This document shows positions 10,886 through 21,267 of a stretch of 64,000 nt of DNA, piece by piece. The stretch spans positions 36,891,932-36,955,931 of the forward strand of contig OX439052.1 in NCBI GenBank assembly GCA_949317995.1, given 5' to 3'. This DNA is from Acholoe squamosa (lineage: Eukaryota > Annelida > Polychaeta > Phyllodocida > Polynoidae). Position 1 is the first letter of the stretch. Each line of letters starts with the position of its first letter. The position numbers were made by a program, and so were the translations under genes. A model generated the notes under the pieces. That model had not been told where the DNA came from, did no database searches, and saw only the letters and a program-made list of their open reading frames with translations.

Positions 10886-12854
10886 CTATTATACCATTTA
10901 ACGTGCTTCATTACACTGTATGCTATTAGGTTAATCATAATTATAAGTATAACGAGTAAATTCACCCACCCACCCACCCACTTTCCAGCACTAAGCATAT
11001 AGACGTACCCGGGTTAACAAATCTCTATACTTGCTGTAAAATGCACACTGGTACTTTTGAACAGAATACAAAGGCATACCTGTAGATATGGTATATGATT
11101 GGGTCACTCCAAAAAAGAAACTTTTTTCTCATCACCAAGTCATGAAAAAAATTGAACGTCCGTGTGTAGGAAAAACTGCATTTTGATAGTAAAGTTATCA
11201 TTGACATTTTAAAAAATATGAGAATGTCTATCACTATTGCCAGCTGCATTCCCTGCACCATTTATAAAATTTCAGTTGATACCAAACTCAACTACTCTTG
11301 TTCAATTTTCTTTCTGACGAGGGCAGTGCTGAGAAATAAGTTTTTTTAGTGGCCTAATGGTGTTCTGGTTTTGGAGGTACAGGGTGAGGGGTATAGTAGG
11401 AGGGATAGTGTTGACAGAGGAGTGAGTAAATAATGTCTATGGTGCTGTATGTTGGTCAGCACACATTGAATTCACCTGGGGCATCCAAGAATCTGGATCA
11501 GAACTCTTTTTTCTTAATGACATAGAGAGGTCAAACGTTTTTCAAACCCTCTTGAAAGAGGCAGAACCGTTTTACCCTATGCATACACTTTACTATAATT
11601 TAGTGAGAGAGCTCTTTTCAACGTATATAGCTTCAACTACTTCTGCTTGAAATAGAAAAAAAAAGTCTGCTTAGTTTTACAACATATTAAAGAAAGAGTC
11701 AACAGATATTATCATACAATATCTTGCCACATTGAGTGAGGAGGCAGGGAAGAAAGCAAAAGCCTTGGATTATAGTTGTTATTGCAAAGCCAACAGAAAC
11801 TTCAAGAACATCAAAGGGAGTTCCTTACATCAAATAGACCTTAACAAACAAAGAGAAAAAATGAACTTTTTTCAATCTTTGCATCCTTTGCATTCATCCT
11901 TCCCATACAGGGTGGTGGTAAAAAACTGTTCTTCCTGTTATAATAACCCATACTTCATCTTGAAAAGGGATTATTTTCATATTTTTTCTTATCCCATAAC
12001 CAGTTCTTCTAAACTTTATTCTATTGAATAATACTTATGTATGGAGGAGGCCCATAAGCATACACTTTCAGCCCAAACAAGGGTCTTCCAGTAGATTGCT
12101 TCTATTTCTGAAATACAGAAGTAGCTGCTGTATGTACAAATCCAATGACCCGGTTTGGATTTTGCTGTAGCCACTACAGTGGTCTTTCTAGCCCATTTAC
12201 AATTGGGTCTGAGAGTGTAGGTTATTTTAATTATGAAAAGACATCTAGAATGAGTAGGACTTTGTATTGTATATTATATATTCTGCACATATATAATACA
12301 ATACATACAAATGGTGTAGATAATGTACCTTTTCACACAGCACCTCTAGTCACTATCCGTTATTCTATGTATACTTTATTGGCAGTTAAACTTAGCAATG
12401 GGAGAATTAGGCATTTTGACATTTTCTTTTTTACAGTGTGGGATGAAAACGTGATGGCTTTCGATTGAACAATTTATAACCAGTATATATTCAACTTAAA
12501 CATTGTTACATTGAAAAACAAATGAGAATATTATATTCTATTTATCTATATTTCCTTTGGCATTGGGTTTTGTTTAATAAACTGTTGTACAAATATTTTT
12601 ATCAGCTGGTTACCTGATGCCAGATGATGTTTTGATACATATCAGAAATGCCCATAGTTAGCTCGAACCCTAAGCTAGCCCTTCTGCAGTGTATTGATAA
12701 GGTCATATAGATGAATGTAGCTCTGGTATCAAGTAGACATACCAAGGGCTTAATTCAATATAACACACGATATGAGAAATCACTGATGGAGAGGTGGTCG
12801 TCAGAGACTCTTGCCTAAGATTGTGGCTGATGTCATTATCACACAGAATTTGAA
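10886..12854. other. Intergenic DNA
   Basis: It holds a short (CCCA)n run near 10963-10982 and AT-rich single-copy-looking sequence. The short open frames here have no recognisable protein features and no shared domain. Nothing else is seen. Confidence 0.5.
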
Positions 12855-13178
12855 AGACCAGCCATAGCACTGCAGACACTAAGGGAGTGATCATTTTTTG
12901 ACAATCGGGGGGGGGGGGGTGGGGTCTGGTTTGAGGGGGGGCAGAATTTTTTTCAACCCCTTGATGGGAAGGTCAGAATTTTTTCAACCCCTCTGATGGG
13001 GGGATTAGAATAATTTCACCTGTTTTCAATGGAAAAGCCTGTGCGTTACGCTAGGTTAAAAGGGCACGTTCAGGCAATTTTCGTCCCTCATGGGGGAGTC
13101 AACAAAAATTTAGCCCCTCGAGAGGGGGAGTTGACAACCTCCCCCCTTGTTAACATATGATCACTTCCTATGGCTGGT
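12855..13178. mobile_element. TIR element (MITE-like) with G-rich interior
   Basis: The outer arms GACCAGCCATAG (12857-12868) and CTATGGCTGGTC (13169-13180) are inverted copies, followed inward by GTGATCAT...ACAATCGGGGGG and its inverse CCCCCCTTGTTAACATATGATCAC. Inside are repeated AGAATTTTTTCAACCCC-type blocks. It is non-coding. The exact ends are uncertain because the left arm has an internal indel. Confidence 0.65.
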
Positions 13179-13179
13179 C

Positions 13180-14389
13180 ACTATGATCAACACAGAGCTG
13201 ATCTCCATGAGTTTATTGGTGATTTGAGGCCTATGTAGTCATGCATGATGGCGACCAGAGAACATGATGGATTAATGCACTATGCAGCCCTTAATGGTTT
13301 AATGCTGCTACAGAAATGAGTCCAATGAATCATCAGATATAGGGAAGGTACATGGGCAGGTTCAGGACTAACCTGTTTCTTAGTACGCCCTAAGATTCAA
13401 TGATAGTCCCTGGATCATGGGGTGTACTAAGATCTTGTTTTATCATCAAATTTCTCTAACTTCTTCATCAAAATACATAATTTTAAAGTCACCTAAAGTG
13501 CATGGGGACTATATTTTACATATTCACTTTTTAACAGAACTAAAATCAGAATATTCTCTGAGAAATGGCTATATCTATAAATTTCCCCTTAGTCCTGGTA
13601 TAGTAAAATCTATTTGCTAATTTTTTGTTAAATTTGCTAATAAATATGAACCCACAAGATTAAAGAATAGATAAATGCCTACAAAATGACTTTTTCATTT
13701 TAGCCAAGTGTTGTTTAAAAGGGAGTAAATGTATCATTTAATGTAAATGTAAGTACAAAATAGTGGAGTGGTTTCACCATCCCACCTTTGACCCCAATAA
13801 TGTATGCACAGGTAGGTGTCATGGTCCAGTGACCAAGGCTCTGATTGGCCCATACAACTGCAGTGGTGAGTGTCATGGTCCAGTGCACACACAAGTGTAC
13901 TAAGAACCCAGTACATCCTAAGACTGTGCATGGTATCAGAATCTTAGTACAGACTAAAATCAGACTCTTGTACTATGATCCTGGTGTGTCCTAACAAGAT
14001 TTTCCCGTCTCTAACCTGATGGGTACTGAAAATGGTTATAAGCTTATCAGGTATACATTATTTTACTTTCAGGTTATCACAATATATGACACTGTGTGTG
14101 GATGTATTGGTTATAGTTTTAGGTCACCTTATCCTGATAAAACTTCGCATCCACTTCAACGCTTAGAGGCTGATAGTGTAGTGATGTGTCAGGCCTATTG
14201 GTCATCATGATGCGCTAATGCATCCCTGGCGATTAACTTTCTGGAGTTGCATCATGCAGACCTAGCAGAGTTGATGCACTACCCAAGTGCTGGCAGGCAG
14301 CAGACTTGCCAGCACATCCTTGGTGCATAATGAGGACCGATGGTTATGTTGCACTTATTGACACAAAGCATCAATCCAGCATGCTGGAC
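13180..14389. other. Intergenic DNA
   Basis: Only short duplicated phrases such as GTGTCATGGTCCAGTG (about 13817 and 13870) are present. No gene is recognised. Confidence 0.45.
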
Positions 14390-15260
14390 CATCAATATGA
14401 GGCATCACTTTTAATATAAGGCAACAATGAAGCAATCCAGACCATTCACATGAGGCTGCAATGCAGCATACTGGGCCATTATAATGAGGTATCAATGTAG
14501 CATGATGGGCCATTATAATGAGATATCAATGCAGCATACTGGGCCATTATAGTGAGGTATCAATGAAGCATGATGGGCCATTATAATGAGGTATCAATGC
14601 AGCATGATGGGCAATTATAATAAGGTATCAATGCAGCATGCTGGACCATTATAATGAGGTATCAATGCAGCATGATGGGCCATTATAATTAGTTATCTAT
14701 TGTCTTTATAACACATGTTAGGACATTAAAAGTCCAAAGCCTCTGATATCCCACAGGAAGGATAGACAAGGTGATACCTTGCTCAGGTGTGCACTGTACT
14801 CCTATAAGGCACTCAAGGTCAGTTCTATATTGTGCAGCAATGCATGGGCTGCTGTTTTATAATGTGCAACAGTGCATGGGCTGCTGTTTTATAATGAGGT
14901 ATCAATGCAGCATGATGGGCCATTATAATCCGTTATCAATGCATCATGATGGGCCATTATAATGAGGTATTAATGCAGCATGATGGGCCATTATAATGAG
15001 GTATCAATGCAGCATGATGGGCCATTGTAATGATCTATCAATGCAGCATGATGGGCAGTTATAATGATCTATCAATGCAGCATGATGGGCCATTATAATG
15101 ATCTATCAATGCAGCATGATGGGCCATTAAATGAGGCATGAAAGCAGCCTGCTGGACCATTAACATGGGGCATGAAAGCAGCTTACTGGAACATGAAGCA
15201 CCAAATGCAGCATGCTTTGTCATTATTATTAGGCAGCTATGCTGCATGCTGGGCCATTAT
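14390..15260. repeat. 34-bp minisatellite (interrupted)
   Basis: A tandem array with the unit GAGGTATCAATGCAGCATGA plus TGGGCCATTATAAT (34 bp). There are about nine units in 14450-14700 and about ten more from 14896 to 15250, with point differences. The central interruption (about 14700-14895) carries two 32-bp copies of a GCAGCAATGCATGGGCTGCT-type unit. Units near both ends are more diverged. Short open frames across it are just the repeat translated. Confidence 0.92.
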
Positions 15261-15560
15261 TAGAGATTGTTTAGCCTACATGCCCTCAAAGGAAAAACTT
15301 AAGAATCGGTTTCTAGATATGTCGATATAATGTAAATCTAAAACAGTGACATGTCCCCTCAATCTGAATCACCTGAATGTAGATCCATCCAAAATGTTAA
15401 GGTTAGGTTGTGTAACTACATGAGTGGTATAATTTATTCTGTTTGTGTGTATTACACCAATCGTTATGGGAAACATTGATTTGCCCAGCCATGAGATGGG
15501 CATTGAACCTTCAAGGGCTACATAATGCCACCAGGTTCTAATGCTCCCTTCACCAGACAT

Positions 15561-15915
15561 TTAAGGCTCTTAAAAGAAAAGACCACCCTTTTTTCACATT
15601 GATTAATTTGGTAGTCTTTGCGCTAATAAACAAGATTTTGGCATACTTAGTCAAATATGCATTACTATGAGGGAGAGCAGCAGGTCTTTTCTGCTGCATT
15701 ATATGACGTCACAATGACCAAATGCAGCAGGTGCTGCATTGATTATGTATGGAGGCTATCATAAAACATATTTATAAAAAGAGTATTAAAGTGCACAGCA
15801 TTATGATACCATTTAGAAACCCTCTCCTAGGTTATTTAATGGGATTTATCAAAGAACATGAACAACCATGGTCCAAGGAAAGATATGGAGACATTTTGCT
15901 GTCTATCAGTGCTGT
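15561..15915. mobile_element. Long-TIR DNA element, left part (split by element B)
   Basis: 15565-15745 is an inverted match to 28783-28945 on the far side of element B (shared blocks AAAAGAAAAGACCACCC, GCTAATAAACAAGAT, ATGACGTCACAAT, ACCAAATGCAGCAG). Both outer ends abut TTAA-containing sequence (15561-15564 or 15570-15573; 28946-28949). The element was about 510-530 bp before B inserted near its right arm. TTAA flanks suggest a piggyBac-type MITE, but the ends do not begin CCC, so the family is open. Confidence 0.78.
15901..15915. repeat. 15-bp direct repeat flanking element B (left copy)
   Basis: GTCTATCAGTGCTGT lies immediately outside the left LTR. The same 15 bp is found at 28766-28780, two bases (CC) outside the right LTR. 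This looks like a target-site duplication but is much longer than the 4-6 bp usual for Ty3/gypsy. Confidence 0.85.
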
Positions 15916-16292
15916 TGTAAGGGTTTGTGGCCTTACGGACCTGGGGGGTTCGGGTCTTACGATTCGGAAAGAAAGAGTAAGACAGTATTCCAAGTGTATG
16001 CCAACGGTTAGGTTTATTACTTAATGCACACTCACGGCTGCCGAATGATATCAAAGAGGCAGCTAATATTAAAAGGCAGTGGTTTACATAGTGTGGAGGC
16101 CAGAAGGGCCTCTGACGCAGCGGCTGAGCCCTGGGCTTTATATACGGACCCAGGTGTTCGTCGTCAGATGTCCCCACAGACCCGGATCGGTGCTGCCACC
16201 TATCCGGAACCTGAGGAACGTCCGACGACTCGACTCACCCGCCACGTCAGACGGTACCCAACTCCTATGGTTTAGTAAAGTGTACCTCTACA
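15916..16292 (-). repeat. 3' LTR of element B
   Basis: 377 bp with ends TGTA...TACA, matching 28387-28763. On the sense (minus) strand a TATA-type signal lies at 16137-16144 and an AATAAA polyadenylation signal at 16013-16018, about 120 nt apart in the expected order, which defines U3-R-U5. Short open frames in it are identical in both LTRs and are not genes. Confidence 0.95.
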
Positions 16293-16302
16293 CCACTCCC
16301 CC
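16293..16302 (-). other. Polypurine tract of element B
   Basis: The sense sequence GGGGGAGTGG lies directly before the TGTAGAGG start of the 3' LTR. It is the plus-strand DNA primer site expected here. Its last two bases (GG) are also found between the 15-bp flanking repeat and the 5' LTR, suggesting that the reverse-transcribed end may have retained them. Confidence 0.8.
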
Positions 16303-17809
16303 AGACATTTAGGAGGGTGTTATACATATAATATTACTAGGATAACATTTCTACATGTCTAAACCTTTAGTAATAGAGGTACAACCATAGGTATAACATT
16401 AACACTAAATAAATTGTGAACCAGATGTCATATATATATATTCGATAGTGAAATTTAGTTACATATAACGATTAGGATGTTGAAATATTATACGAATTAC
16501 TTGAAGAAGAGACAGTTATGTGAAACGGAACTGTCTATTTAATTATTATACCACATAATATTGTATTATATTTCAGGTATAATTAATAAGACAAGTAATA
16601 TGAATCGTATACATGTGATGATGACAGCTATATGTAACGGAACTGTCGATAATAAAACATATCACAAAATAACATCCGTATGTGTGTTTGTAGTCATTGA
16701 CACCACATTTGAATATGTAGTCTTAAAGAAGACTGTTATAGTAACATCACTATCTAATGACATGTCGTATATTAATATTATACGAATCCGTTAAGGATTC
16801 CGTGAGTAGTACGAATAGGATTATTTATAACATACACTTGAAAAAAAAGAAAAAAAACATCACGGTGTGGTAATGAATATAATAATATATTATCACCGTG
16901 TACCTAATAACTTTTATAGCACCAGATCATTATACTTATTATATAATTTGTCTCGCAGGACAATAATATGTGTTATCTGGTGAAGTTTAACGGATCTTAT
17001 AATATAAATACTAATAGTGATTAGAGATCCGTATCAGGAAATGTCCATGTACCCGTATTATAATATGTATCTAGTGGATATGTACATACATATAATATTA
17101 TAGAAAAATAGAAATATGACATTATATACAATATACAGGAGTTATAAATGCTGCTGGAGTCTTCTGCTGTATCCTCCGGGTACTAGTAGGTAGGTGTGGT
17201 CAGCTAACCACGGGATGGACGTGCTAAAGTTTATAGTTTCCTTATATTGAGTGAACACGGTAGTTGATTTGGGGCAGCTACCCACAATCCTCTAGTAGTG
17301 CTAAAGTTTATAGTATATCCGAATGGTGTAGATTTGTAGAATATTAGTCCGGATGTGTCAACTGTGTAGAGAACGTAATCCTTTTTAAGTTTTAGTTGAC
17401 ATAAGTAAAATAATAGTCCGATATAGGTTGATCCGGAAGTAATAGTAGTAGAGATATAAGTCCATTCGGGAGTACAGATGAGTTGTAGAGGTAAATCGTA
17501 AAGTCCATCCTAGTAATTGGTTAGCACGGGTAACAGCAGGAGTCTGGAACTGGCATCCGGATGCGTCTCACAGCAGCAAGTCTACTATCGGATTGTTCAT
17601 GGATGAAATTATAAATCCGAATAGGCTATTCAGGGTGTAATAAATGTTATACAACCTGAATAATAGACTGGTCAAAGGAACCCGGAACACATAGCATAGG
17701 TGTTCATGCACTAGAAAAAGCATTCGCAGACCTATAGGGTTCCGCAAAGACTATATCTGGTCATTTGGTGTTGGAAAAAAAATTATGGAAGAAATAACCC
17801 TAGCATGCT
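16303..17809 (-). other. Long 3' untranslated region of element B
   Basis: About 1.5 kb between the ORF3 stop and the polypurine tract, very AT-rich and without coding capacity. It holds an array of small perfect inverted repeats (16511-17032). Two related repeat units ending GTGCTAAAGTTTATAGT lie at about 17228 and 17300, similar in layout to the tandem units in the same region of element C. Confidence 0.8.
16511..17032 (-). repeat. Array of perfect small hairpins in the 3' UTR of B
   Basis: At least seven inverted repeats follow one another: GACAGTT/AACTGTC (16511-16535), GACAG/CTGTC (16623-16647), AGTCTT/AAGACT (16718-16733), GAATCC/GGATTC (16784-16800), CACGGTG/CACCGTG (16861-16900), CACCAGAT/ATCTGGTG (16920-16982) and ACGGATCT/AGATCCGT (16990-17032). 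Stems are 5-8 bp, perfect, and loops are mostly short. The role is unknown; packaging, RNA stability or export are possibilities only. Confidence 0.7.
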
Positions 17810-20758
17810 TTAAACGGATTTCTTAGCATGCTTCTTCTTCAGAAGAGCTAAAGCCGACTCGGGAGTGCCGTCCCACTCGTCCAAGTCGACTCCGAACACC
17901 CTCATGAACTTAGTGTTCAGGTTGGTGTTCCGAGTGATCTCCTCCTTTACACGTTTTTCCAACACGTGTACATCCATAGCTGCTTTTTCTTGAGCAGCTG
18001 AGGCAGCCTCCTCCTGGGCCTTTACATCGTCCCGGATGAGAGTCTCGAGACGTTGCTTTTCAGCGTCGCCCACCTGTTTCATACACAACAGGGTTTCGTT
18101 TAGGAGACCCTGATGAAACTCGATCGCTTTCTCACGAACGGTCTTCTCCCAATGGGTGTAGATGGCCTTCTGGACATCTGCCTCCCCTTGGCGAGACTTC
18201 TCAAACCAAACTTCCGCATTACCAGTTTTAATGGTAATGGCGTCCTTCGGTTTCTCAGGTGCCGCGACAGCCTTGGGAGGAGTCGAGGCGGCCTGTGGAC
18301 CACTTCCGGGTTTAGGACTCCCGGACACACCTGTCGTTGGTACACAGAAGGCAGGTGGTACATTCTGTTTCAGTCCCATTTGCAGGTACATGTTTAACTG
18401 CTCCTGGGTAAAGGTAACTGGTGGGGCGGCTGGAGCGGATGCAGATCCGGCGGCAGCAGATGCGGTGGTCTTCTTTGGCATAAGGCGACCATCCTTTCCT
18501 ACCACCAAGGTCTGGCTCTCAGGTCCAGGTCCCTGGTTTAAGGACGGAAAGTTTCGAGAACTCACTTTCCCAGGTTTAGATACGGCTCCAGCGTATCCGG
18601 CAGGTTCAGGCTTCTTGAACACCGGAGTGCCCTGAGCCTGTTCTGCGGGGTGCCTTGTCAGAGGGGACCTGGAACGGTCCTCTGCTCTGACCTTTGGTTT
18701 TGTTGTGCTCTGACCATTACCGTTGCCGCCACGGTTCTGGTCTCTCCTGCTCCTTTCACGAGCTCTCTTTGCATCCTTTCCGGATTCCTCGCACTTCTGC
18801 CAGAGAGACTCGTGCATGTCCAATTTACCCTTTCCAGGAGTCAGGACTATCTTTGCTCGGAGTTTCGAATCCTTGGTCTTCGGAACTTCGCAGAGGACTT
18901 GGTCCCCTGGTCGGATCTTAGACCAAGCATCCTCGCTCAGGCTATCGAACTCCTTCATGAGTTCCTGATGAAGCTCCATGATGCGCTTCCGGGCCCCGTC
19001 CAAACCTTCTGCGTGGCATTTCTTCTGGTGTCTAGCCAGATCACTACGTCGGTTGTATTGCACCTTCGTAGTACACTTCTTGCCCTTCTTACCATAACTC
19101 GGATCACAAATGTAAACCGGGTGATGGTGGAAGTGGGCCTCTACCAGATGCCTTTGGAACCGGGCTGGAGTACTCCAGGTCCGGATCGAGACATCACTCG
19201 CATCCTGGCAGATAGAGAAGGGACAGGACTTTTGATCGTCACCGTACCACTTCTCTAAAGCCCAACGCAGCTTCCTCCTCTGGGTATAAGTGTAATACCC
19301 TTCGGTGTGGTTTAGCATAAGCCACATCTTTCGATAGGCTTTGCTCGGATTGGGGTCCTCGTCCGAAAGGCGCATCCAATCTTCATCATCCGACTCATCG
19401 TTCTTATTGATTGAGTCTGGACAGGCATAGAGGGTAGAGCCGTCCTTCTTAACTCCGTACGCACAGTCGGAGAAACACGTCGGGATCCGGGTTTTGAATC
19501 CGGATTTGGCGTTAGCCCAACGTTCGGCCTCGGTTTGAGTTGATGGAGTGGCCTTCTCATCATACTCAACCGAGGATTCGTGCACCGACTCCTCGTCAGA
19601 CGACTCAACCTCCATGGCAGTACTACCAGTGGTTGAGGTGCTGGGTTTCGGCTCGGCTCTCGCAGAATCCGGGAGATTCTTGAGCTTCCGAGCAGCGGAT
19701 CGTCGGTTCTTACTGACCTTCCAGTCTTCCTCCGGTTCCTGGGTTCCGGATGTGCTGGAGGTCGTGGCTTCTACTGGAGTAGTAGTGCTGCCGGTAGCTG
19801 ATGTAGCACTGGCGGAGCTTCTGGTGGCAAGCTTCAGGTCGGGGATAGGAGGTGCGGGTGCTTCCGCGGCCCTCTTAGCCTCTTCCTGTGCCTCCTGTTC
19901 GGCAGTCATGCGGCGGACAATAACCGTCCGAAGGGCTGCAGCTCGGTCCAATCCGATTAGTGAATTGTTCTGGACATCCACCAATTCCTGTTCGGTTATG
20001 TAGTAACCGTCGTCCCACTGCTCGAAGTTAGCAGCGGCCTCCCGGAATTCCTTAGTGGTCCGGCACGGCGTCCGGATAGCACTAGGGCGTGGGTAGGTCT
20101 GGCCATCGGTATCCCAGACACAGCCTACCCAGTTAATGTTCGTAGCCTTGACGTTCCACAGGGACTTGTCAGGCTTCGGATACGCTCCGAGCTCGAAGGC
20201 TCGGTTAGCTGCGTACACGGTTTCACGGAAACCGGCGTCCACCATAAGTCCCCGTTGGAACCACGGCCAGTCTCGAAGCCACTCGGGAGGCATCCTGGTT
20301 AGCTGTTCGGGAGCCATGACGCCCTCGATAGCTATCCTGACTTTCGGGTCCATCCTGACTGGTGTCCCGTCCGCGTAGGTCACTTGTGCCTGCAGTTCCG
20401 GGTGGACATACAGGTAGCGACCATCATAACTAGCTGGAAAAGGCTCCGCCACTGCTGGCTTCCACTCATCCTTCTGTCCGTCGACTTGGGTAGTTTCGGA
20501 CTCTGTCGCTGCGGGTTCAGCACTCGCAGTCGCTCCGGATCCCTCTGCTGGGAGTGGAGATAGCAGTTTCTCTGGCTCATTGAGTGAGAATGAAGCCAGC
20601 TTCTCCTCGAACGAGCGATCCGTGGGTTCCTCCACGTCCATCATCTCGCTCTCTTCCTGTGTAACAGGCGACAAAGCTTCCGGAAAAGCTTCTGCGGACG
20701 GAGTCAGCTTATCCGGGTCACCGGATAGCTTGGCTGCAGCTACGGATTCCTCAGCCAT
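17810..20758 (-). CDS. ORF3 of element B: novel post-pol protein with zinc fingers and coiled coil
   Basis: An intact 982-codon ORF on the sense strand, 510 bp after pol. I chose the ATG at 20758 (MAEESV) because element C's homologue also starts MAEE(A)V; an in-frame GTG lies six codons earlier. Regions: acidic Ser/Glu-rich N terminus (1-100); a globular domain starting YDGR (about 110-310); low-complexity Ser/Thr/Lys linker; a domain starting WANAKSGF (about 415) that leads into two C2H2-like zinc sites (CPFSIC...RHLVEAHFHH near 513-545, and YICDPSYGKK...RHQKKCH near 550-582); a basic, Pro/Ala-rich stretch; and a C-terminal coiled coil (about 860-955) ending in the conserved box FGVDLDEWDGTPESAL. 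There is no signal peptide or membrane segment, so it is not an envelope. It may be nuclear or nucleic-acid binding, which is inference. No named family was recognised. Confidence 0.88.
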   Translation of the reverse strand: MAEESVAAAKLSGDPDKLTPSAEAFPEALSPVTQEESEMMDVEEPTDRSFEEKLASFSLNEPEKLLSPLPAEGSGATASAEPAATESETTQVDGQKDEWKPAVAEPFPASYDGRYLYVHPELQAQVTYADGTPVRMDPKVRIAIEGVMAPEQLTRMPPEWLRDWPWFQRGLMVDAGFRETVYAANRAFELGAYPKPDKSLWNVKATNINWVGCVWDTDGQTYPRPSAIRTPCRTTKEFREAAANFEQWDDGYYITEQELVDVQNNSLIGLDRAAALRTVIVRRMTAEQEAQEEAKRAAEAPAPPIPDLKLATRSSASATSATGSTTTPVEATTSSTSGTQEPEEDWKVSKNRRSAARKLKNLPDSARAEPKPSTSTTGSTAMEVESSDEESVHESSVEYDEKATPSTQTEAERWANAKSGFKTRIPTCFSDCAYGVKKDGSTLYACPDSINKNDESDDEDWMRLSDEDPNPSKAYRKMWLMLNHTEGYYTYTQRRKLRWALEKWYGDDQKSCPFSICQDASDVSIRTWSTPARFQRHLVEAHFHHHPVYICDPSYGKKGKKCTTKVQYNRRSDLARHQKKCHAEGLDGARKRIMELHQELMKEFDSLSEDAWSKIRPGDQVLCEVPKTKDSKLRAKIVLTPGKGKLDMHESLWQKCEESGKDAKRARERSRRDQNRGGNGNGQSTTKPKVRAEDRSRSPLTRHPAEQAQGTPVFKKPEPAGYAGAVSKPGKVSSRNFPSLNQGPGPESQTLVVGKDGRLMPKKTTASAAAGSASAPAAPPVTFTQEQLNMYLQMGLKQNVPPAFCVPTTGVSGSPKPGSGPQAASTPPKAVAAPEKPKDAITIKTGNAEVWFEKSRQGEADVQKAIYTHWEKTVREKAIEFHQGLLNETLLCMKQVGDAEKQRLETLIRDDVKAQEEAASAAQEKAAMDVHVLEKRVKEEITRNTNLNTKFMRVFGVDLDEWDGTPESALALLKKKHAKKSV

Positions 20759-21267
20759 GACTGGGGAATCGACCACGGGAGTAAACTACTCCTTTTTCCG
20801 GCTTTTACGGCGCCGGGGCCGGCACAAACGGAGTCTGTCTACCAGGAGACAGACTCTGGAGGAGCAGCGGGGGGTTTGCTTAGCCGGTAAAATCCAAGAA
20901 GGGAGCGAGCTCGACCGTCTTGAACGTTACCGAAAACAAATATGGCGACAGGCCAGCTTTCGTGACGTCATTTCCCCGCGGTCCGCGAGGTCACGAGAGG
21001 TCAGCCGAGACTGGACACGGTGACGTCATGCGGAAACGCACGTGCTACAGGCGGTACATCAACAAACTGATTGTTTTTAGGTAATTATCGCTCACCCCGA
21101 TGACTCGACTGGGGATTTAAGTGGAGATTATGGAAAGCTTAAGCAAATCCACCGGATTATCCGTCCACTACCCATTGGTACATCATGCGGGGGCGACAAA
21201 TAAGCCTTTAGGGTCAGTTGTCATCCGTTCCTCTAAATGTAAACATTACACTCGTTGTGTATACAGG
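20759..21267 (-). promoter_or_regulatory. pol-ORF3 spacer of element B with conserved motifs
   Basis: A 509-bp non-coding spacer. It shares two short blocks with the same spacer in element C although the surroundings have diverged: one at 21147-21167 and one at 21248-21273 overlapping the pol stop. It also has CRE-like TGACGTCA near 21022. It may contain an internal promoter, a splice acceptor or a translation signal for ORF3; the sequence alone does not decide. Confidence 0.5.
21147..21167 (-). promoter_or_regulatory. Conserved palindromic motif in pol-ORF3 spacer (B)
   Basis: The plus-strand core CCACCGGATTATCCGTCCA is identical in element C (62074-62094). Its centre CGGAT-T-ATCCG is a perfect inverted repeat around one base. 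It lies in otherwise poorly conserved DNA, so it is likely under constraint. Confidence 0.6.

Noticed and set aside
14390..15260. CRISPR-like regular repeat
   Set aside because: Units are head-to-tail without unique spacers and the context is eukaryotic; it is a minisatellite.
16024..16275. Open frames of 77-113 codons in the LTRs of element B
   Set aside because: They are identical in both LTRs, overlap the TATA and polyadenylation signals, and are short; by-products of LTR sequence.
17810..20758. ORF3 as an envelope gene
   Set aside because: No signal peptide, no membrane-spanning stretch and no cleavage-site context; the composition is charged with low-complexity linkers and zinc sites.
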